Assembly: GCA_035285325.1 (NCBI GenBank)
Contig: JAYKJB010000038.1
Location: forward strand, 1 to 64,000
DNA length: 64,000 bases
From: Candidatus Sericytochromatia bacterium
GTDB taxonomy: Bacteria > Cyanobacteriota > Sericytochromatia > S15B-MN24 > JAQBPE01
Reading direction: 5' to 3'
Part shown: positions 60,420-64,000 of the stretch, one piece after another
How the letters are laid out: each line of letters begins with the position of its first letter
Position numbering within the stretch: position 1 is the stretch's first letter
Notes under the pieces: model-generated
The model's input: the letters and a program-made list of their open reading frames with translations, nothing else
The model's database searches: none
What the model was told of the DNA's origin: nothing
Made by a program: the position numbers and the translations under genes

Positions 60420-61405
60420 TCCTTGCGGACAAGTCAGACCTGTTTCGGCGCTCCATCTCCGCGGTGCTACAGAACGAGGGCTACGAGGTGTTGCCCGCTG
60501 AAACGGGGCAGAAGGTATTCCAGCTGGTGCATGCGACCAAGCCGGCCGCCATCATTCTGGATTCGGAGACGCCTGATCCCAGCGGTCTGGAGACGCTGCT
60601 GCTGCTCAAGCGCAATCCGCAGTTTCGGCGTTTGCCCGTCATCCTGATCACCCGGGATACCACCTCTCCGCAACTGCTCAATACCATTCGCTCCGTCACG
60701 GACGCGATCATGTTCAAGCCGGTGGATGTCAACACCCTGCTGCGCAATCTGGCGGCCGTCGTGGTGCCAGCACCGGGGGTGAACCAGCCGGTCGAACTGG
60801 CGTTCGGTGCGGTACGCTTGGTGGCCAGGGTGCGCTTCGTCGACCAGTACGGCACGCTGTACCTCGACAAGGAGGCGCAACGGATGCGGGATGGTAGCAT
60901 TGGCCGCGCGTATGGGGTGGCGCCGCTGGGCAGTATGGGCACCCTGAGTTTCGAGACCGACCGCGCCCAGCGGGTGTTCCAGCGGGTGCTGCTCGACGAG
61001 GAGAACGAAGCGGGTTTGGCGGTTTACCCGGCCGGCGACCCAGGGAGTTCGGACCCGCCCGAGGTGTTGCGGGTTCCGGTCAATTACCGCGGTCGATACC
61101 TGGTCCCGGGTTCGGTCGTGAAGGCCGCGCTAATCTCACAGTTGCATGGGCAAGGCGTTTTGCTGGCGGGCCTCGATGAGGAGCCGCGCTTCAACAGTCC
61201 CATTCAGGCCACGGTGATCAGCTCGGTGGTCGGCACCGAAATGGGCGTCACCCTCCAAGGCAAGGTGGCCTCGACGCGAACCGGCGCGACCGGACTTTAC
61301 GAAGCCGAGGTGTTGCTGACCGAGCCACCAGGCTCAGCCTACGTCAATCTGTTGGCCGAGGCGTCCTCGGGGCGCCCGTTCCGCCATGTTGGACAAGCGG
61401 GGTGA
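60407..61405 (+). CDS. Receiver-domain protein with unrecognised C-terminal region
   Basis: 332 residues. Residues 1-120 form a receiver: LILADKSDLFRRSI, Asp52 in IILDSETPDPSG, VILITRDT and IMFKPVD. The remaining ~210 residues are beta-rich (VRLVARVRFVDQYGTLYL, RGRYLVPGSVVKAALIS, TLQGKVASTRTGATGLYEAE) and may be a PilZ-like or other binding domain; I cannot name it. It has neither a DNA-binding helix nor an enzyme motif. It overlaps both the gene before it and the kinase after it, so all three are translated together. Confidence 0.8.
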   Translation: MPQLILADKSDLFRRSISAVLQNEGYEVLPAETGQKVFQLVHATKPAAIILDSETPDPSGLETLLLLKRNPQFRRLPVILITRDTTSPQLLNTIRSVTDAIMFKPVDVNTLLRNLAAVVVPAPGVNQPVELAFGAVRLVARVRFVDQYGTLYLDKEAQRMRDGSIGRAYGVAPLGSMGTLSFETDRAQRVFQRVLLDEENEAGLAVYPAGDPGSSDPPEVLRVPVNYRGRYLVPGSVVKAALISQLHGQGVLLAGLDEEPRFNSPIQATVISSVVGTEMGVTLQGKVASTRTGATGLYEAEVLLTEPPGSAYVNLLAEASSGRPFRHVGQAG

Positions 61406-62252
61406 TGCCTCGATGAATTCCTCCTCCACCGCGCAAGACGCGAATCACGCAGCCCAATCCGAGCGGCTGCGCAGCTTGGGGCAGCTGGTGGCCGGCGTGA
61501 TCCACGAGTTGAACAACCCGCTCAATATCGTGAACGCCAATCTGCAGATTCTTCGGGAGTACCTGGATCAGCAACGTGAGCTGATTGCCCTGTACCAGCA
61601 AACCGGCGTGACGTCGCCGGAAATTGAGGCGCACACCATCGCCATCGACTGGCCTTTTCTGAGCGAAGACCTGCCACGTACGCTCACTTCTTGTCTGGAA
61701 GGCGCTGGGCGGGCCCGCAGCTTGGTGGATGACCTTCGTCGATTTTCGATCGCGAATCAGTCGGAGGTGGGTCCGGTCGATCTCAGGCGCCTGATCACCT
61801 CGACGGTCCGCCTGGTCGAAAGCTCCTATCGCAGCCGGGTCGAGTTCAAACTTGAATGCGATCAACTCCCGCCCATTCAGGGAATCACGGGACACATCCA
61901 GCAAGTCTTGATGAACCTGATCGTCAACGCGGTGCAGGCCATCCCCGAAAAAGGCACGATCACCCTGCGCTCTCGGGCCACCGAGGCGCATGTCACGCTG
62001 GAAATTCAGGACAACGGGACCGGCATTCCCCCCGAGGTCTTGCCGCGCATCTTCGAGCCCTATTTCTCGACCAAGGGCCCGGGCGAGGGGACCGGTCTCG
62101 GGTTGTGCATCACCAAGCGCATCATCGAAAAGCACGGTGGACGCCTGCATGTCGAGTCTTCGGTGGGGCAAGGGACCTCCTTCCAGATTGTGTTGCCGTT
62201 GGAGTGTGACCGCGCGCTGCTCGATGATCCCGGTTCACCGTATGACCTGTAG
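61386..62252 (+). CDS. Soluble sensor histidine kinase
   Basis: 288 residues, no membrane segment and almost no sensor region. The phosphoacceptor is His40 in VAGVIHELNNPLNI; the following helix is long, with an insert of about 40 residues before DDLRRFS. The ATPase part has MNLIVNAVQAI (N box), IQDNGTGIPPEV, IFEPYFSTK and GTGLGLCITKRI. It may take its input from a partner protein. The ATG at 61386 overlaps the receiver gene; an ATG at 61413 is also possible. Confidence 0.92.
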   Translation: MLDKRGDASMNSSSTAQDANHAAQSERLRSLGQLVAGVIHELNNPLNIVNANLQILREYLDQQRELIALYQQTGVTSPEIEAHTIAIDWPFLSEDLPRTLTSCLEGAGRARSLVDDLRRFSIANQSEVGPVDLRRLITSTVRLVESSYRSRVEFKLECDQLPPIQGITGHIQQVLMNLIVNAVQAIPEKGTITLRSRATEAHVTLEIQDNGTGIPPEVLPRIFEPYFSTKGPGEGTGLGLCITKRIIEKHGGRLHVESSVGQGTSFQIVLPLECDRALLDDPGSPYDL

Positions 62253-62371
62253 CGTCGGCTGGCTGGGGTTTGGTGACGTGCTTGAGGGTTCGGGTATGAA
62301 TCCGGGGAAGCGAGGCTGGCGACGCCGGCGTGCGCGCACGTGTCACGCCACGGTCTCGGAAGGTCAGGGCT

Positions 62372-64000
62372 GTGTTCGGTAATTCCACCACACCACAGCA
62401 GCGAATCAATAACCGCTATGAGTTGCTCGAGTCGGTTGCTGAAGGGGATATGGGAACGGTTTACCGGGCCTTTGACCACCTCCGCCAAAAGCCGCTCTGG
62501 TTGAAGATTCTCGACGCGGACCATCCGATGGCCCCGCCTCGGTTGAATCGCTTCAAGAACGAGTTTCGGCGCACCCCGGGGGTGGGCATCGAGGGGGCCT
62601 GGGACGTCTACGATATGGGGCTGACCGAGCAGGGCTCCCTGTTCATGACGCTGGAATGTATTCCGCTCGAGGGAAGCCCGTCGGGGGGCCAGGCGGCTCC
62701 GGCCGAGGCCGGGAGCGGTGGTTTGGATGCCGAGTGGTACCGCATCGTACGAGAACACGACACCCTCGGCGTGGCGACGCTTGAACTTCTGATCGCGCAG
62801 ACGGTGGCGGCCGTCGGGGCTGAACGCGGGCTGGTGCAGATCTTCGAGGATGATGGTCGCGAGTTATTCAACATCCCTCACGGCGCGCCTCTCTCAGAGG
62901 TGCTGGATGTGTCTCGCACCCCGCTGGAAAGGGCCCGCTACGAGCGTCAGACCGCGGAGTGGTCGCACGGAGGACGCGTGGCTCAGGCCGTGCCGTTTTT
63001 TCACGATGGCTTGCTGCACGGATGCCTCTGGGTCGATGCGCGTGATAATTGCCTGAATTCGTCCCGTCTCGCGGCCTACAGCGAAGCCTGGGGGGTCCTG
63101 CTGGTCGCGGAGCGTCGCTTGCGGATGATTCGTGAGGACAAGCACCATCTCGAGCAGCTGAATGAACTGTCGCGCGCCGTTTCGGCGACCTTGGATCTGA
63201 ACGAGATCCTCGATATGGTGTTGCGCCAGGCCCTCGATGTTTCTGAGGCCGAGCACGGCGCGGTGTTCTGGGGGATGGAGCGTCTGGCGACGAGGGACCG
63301 TGGTGGCCAGGCTGTTCCGGACCTGCAGGTCAGCCAGAGCGTGATTCAGCAGGTGCTGTCTCAAGGCAAGCCGCTCGCCTTGATCGACACCCAGGAAGAT
63401 GAGCGATTCGCGACCAAGCACAGCATCATGAACCTGCGCTTGCGCTCCATCATGTGCGTTCCCCTGCGTGCCGGGCAGGAGGTCAGCGGGGTGCTTTACG
63501 TCAGTTCACAGAGTGTGGCCCGAACCTTCGGTCCCAGCGACCTGTCCGTGCTGGAAGGTTTGGCCGGGCAGGTGAGCCTGGCACTGGCCAATGCCCGTGC
63601 TTACCAGACCATTCGGGAGCTGAATGCGGGCCTGGAGGAAAAGGTTTCGCTGCGCACCGAAGAATTGCAACGCACCCTGCAAGAACTGAAAAAGACCCAG
63701 GGGCAGCTGGTTCACGCGGAAAAGATGTCGTCGTTGGGTCAGATGGTGGCCGGGGTGGCCCATGAACTGAACAACCCCTTGAACTTCATCCACGGGAACG
63801 CCAAGGTGTTCCGCAATTATGCTCAGGACCTGTTTGGTCTGATCCGAACCTATGAACAAAAATTGCCGAATGATCCGGACATCCAGCGCCGGAAGGATGA
63901 CATCGATTTCGAATACCTGCAGGATGATGTGACCAAGACCATCGATAGCGTGGTCAAGGGCACGACCCGCTGTCAGAAGATTGTGGCCGATCTGAAAACC
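62372..64000 (+). CDS. Hybrid sensor: protein-kinase N-lobe, two GAF-like domains and histidine kinase (partial, runs off the window)
   Basis: 543 codons are open to the window end. GTG at 62372 follows GGAAGG at eight bases. Residues 15-101 match only the N-lobe of a Ser/Thr kinase: YELLESVAEGDMGTVYRAFD (glycine loop), Lys45 in LWLKIL and a hinge-like FMTLECIP. No HRD or DFG follows. Residues about 130-255 are a GAF-like domain, 263-410 a clearer GAF (LNEILDMVLRQALDVSEAEH), then a coiled coil and a DHp helix with His464 in VAGVAHELNNPLNF. The long DHp insert resembles that of the preceding kinase. The ATPase domain should lie beyond base 64000. Confidence 0.88.
   Translation, partial: MFGNSTTPQQRINNRYELLESVAEGDMGTVYRAFDHLRQKPLWLKILDADHPMAPPRLNRFKNEFRRTPGVGIEGAWDVYDMGLTEQGSLFMTLECIPLEGSPSGGQAAPAEAGSGGLDAEWYRIVREHDTLGVATLELLIAQTVAAVGAERGLVQIFEDDGRELFNIPHGAPLSEVLDVSRTPLERARYERQTAEWSHGGRVAQAVPFFHDGLLHGCLWVDARDNCLNSSRLAAYSEAWGVLLVAERRLRMIREDKHHLEQLNELSRAVSATLDLNEILDMVLRQALDVSEAEHGAVFWGMERLATRDRGGQAVPDLQVSQSVIQQVLSQGKPLALIDTQEDERFATKHSIMNLRLRSIMCVPLRAGQEVSGVLYVSSQSVARTFGPSDLSVLEGLAGQVSLALANARAYQTIRELNAGLEEKVSLRTEELQRTLQELKKTQGQLVHAEKMSSLGQMVAGVAHELNNPLNFIHGNAKVFRNYAQDLFGLIRTYEQKLPNDPDIQRRKDDIDFEYLQDDVTKTIDSVVKGTTRCQKIVADLKT

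Overview
The window is a GC-rich chromosomal stretch, densely coded on both strands, with no insertion sequence, prophage, CRISPR array, rRNA or tRNA that I can see. Many genes start at GTG or TTG, stop/start overlaps (ATGA, GTGA, TGATG) are common, and a good number of intergenic hairpins lack a U-tract. The partial TolC-type gene at the left edge, many lipoprotein signal peptides, a class A penicillin-binding protein and a succinylase-type diaminopimelate pathway point to a diderm, peptidoglycan-containing, free-living heterotroph. I cannot assign a phylum. A few proteins (for example the 521-residue membrane protein) remind me of families I associate with cyanobacteria and their non-photosynthetic sister classes, but that is a weak recollection, not evidence.

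Layout. 1-9279 (mostly +): TolC end, subtilase lipoprotein, PEP carboxylase, a DnaQ-like exonuclease (-), a lipoprotein with octapeptide repeats plus an NHL propeller, and SelO. 9315-14384: a short photolyase and a renalase-like FAD enzyme (-) diverge from an IorAB-type molybdenum hydroxylase pair (+), with a palindromic region between them. 14516-18940: XRE regulator, a gene-free 456-bp stretch, an OmpR-type response regulator, a PuuD-like urate hydroxylase, and a second subtilase lipoprotein. 19043-23018 (-): PBP1A, YkgJ-type protein, AIM24 protein and small proteins. 23175-27412 (+): DA1/LIM metallopeptidase, HutI, and a catalytically degenerate M1 peptidase. 27443-38616: cyclophilin, GT4, a short membrane protein with a strong RBS, an alkaline-phosphatase-superfamily enzyme, PanB, TrpS, an RsuA-type pseudouridine synthase, a RodZ-like protein, UDP-sugar dehydrogenase and a hydrolase. 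38707-42835 (-): His-rich ankyrin protein, lipoprotein, peroxiredoxin, GT2. 43004-47176 (+): a DtxR-family regulator plus a TroABCD-type metal ABC transporter. 47142-51007 (-): J-domain protein, ATP-grasp protein, membrane protein and IF-1. 51474-54521 (+): SWIM/SNF2 helicase. 54785-59182 (-): DapD, DapE, ferredoxin, aminotransferase and a PHP phosphatase. 59418-64000 (+): a signalling cluster running off the window.

The best candidates for something undescribed are these. (1) The signalling cluster at 59418-64000: a response regulator with a dead HD-GYP domain, a receiver fused to an unrecognised C-terminal region, a soluble histidine kinase, and a second histidine kinase whose N-terminus is only the N-lobe of a Ser/Thr kinase followed by two GAF-like domains. 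(2) The lipoprotein at 5603-7657, with a strict 8-residue repeat attached to an NHL propeller. (3) The pseudo-M1 peptidase at 25388-27412, which keeps the second zinc histidine and the distal glutamate at canonical spacing but lacks the catalytic HE. (4) The exported bacterial DA1/LIM peptidase at 23175-24008. (5) The divergent, possibly light-regulated control region at 11555-11667.

All functional calls come from reading motifs by eye; no database search was run.
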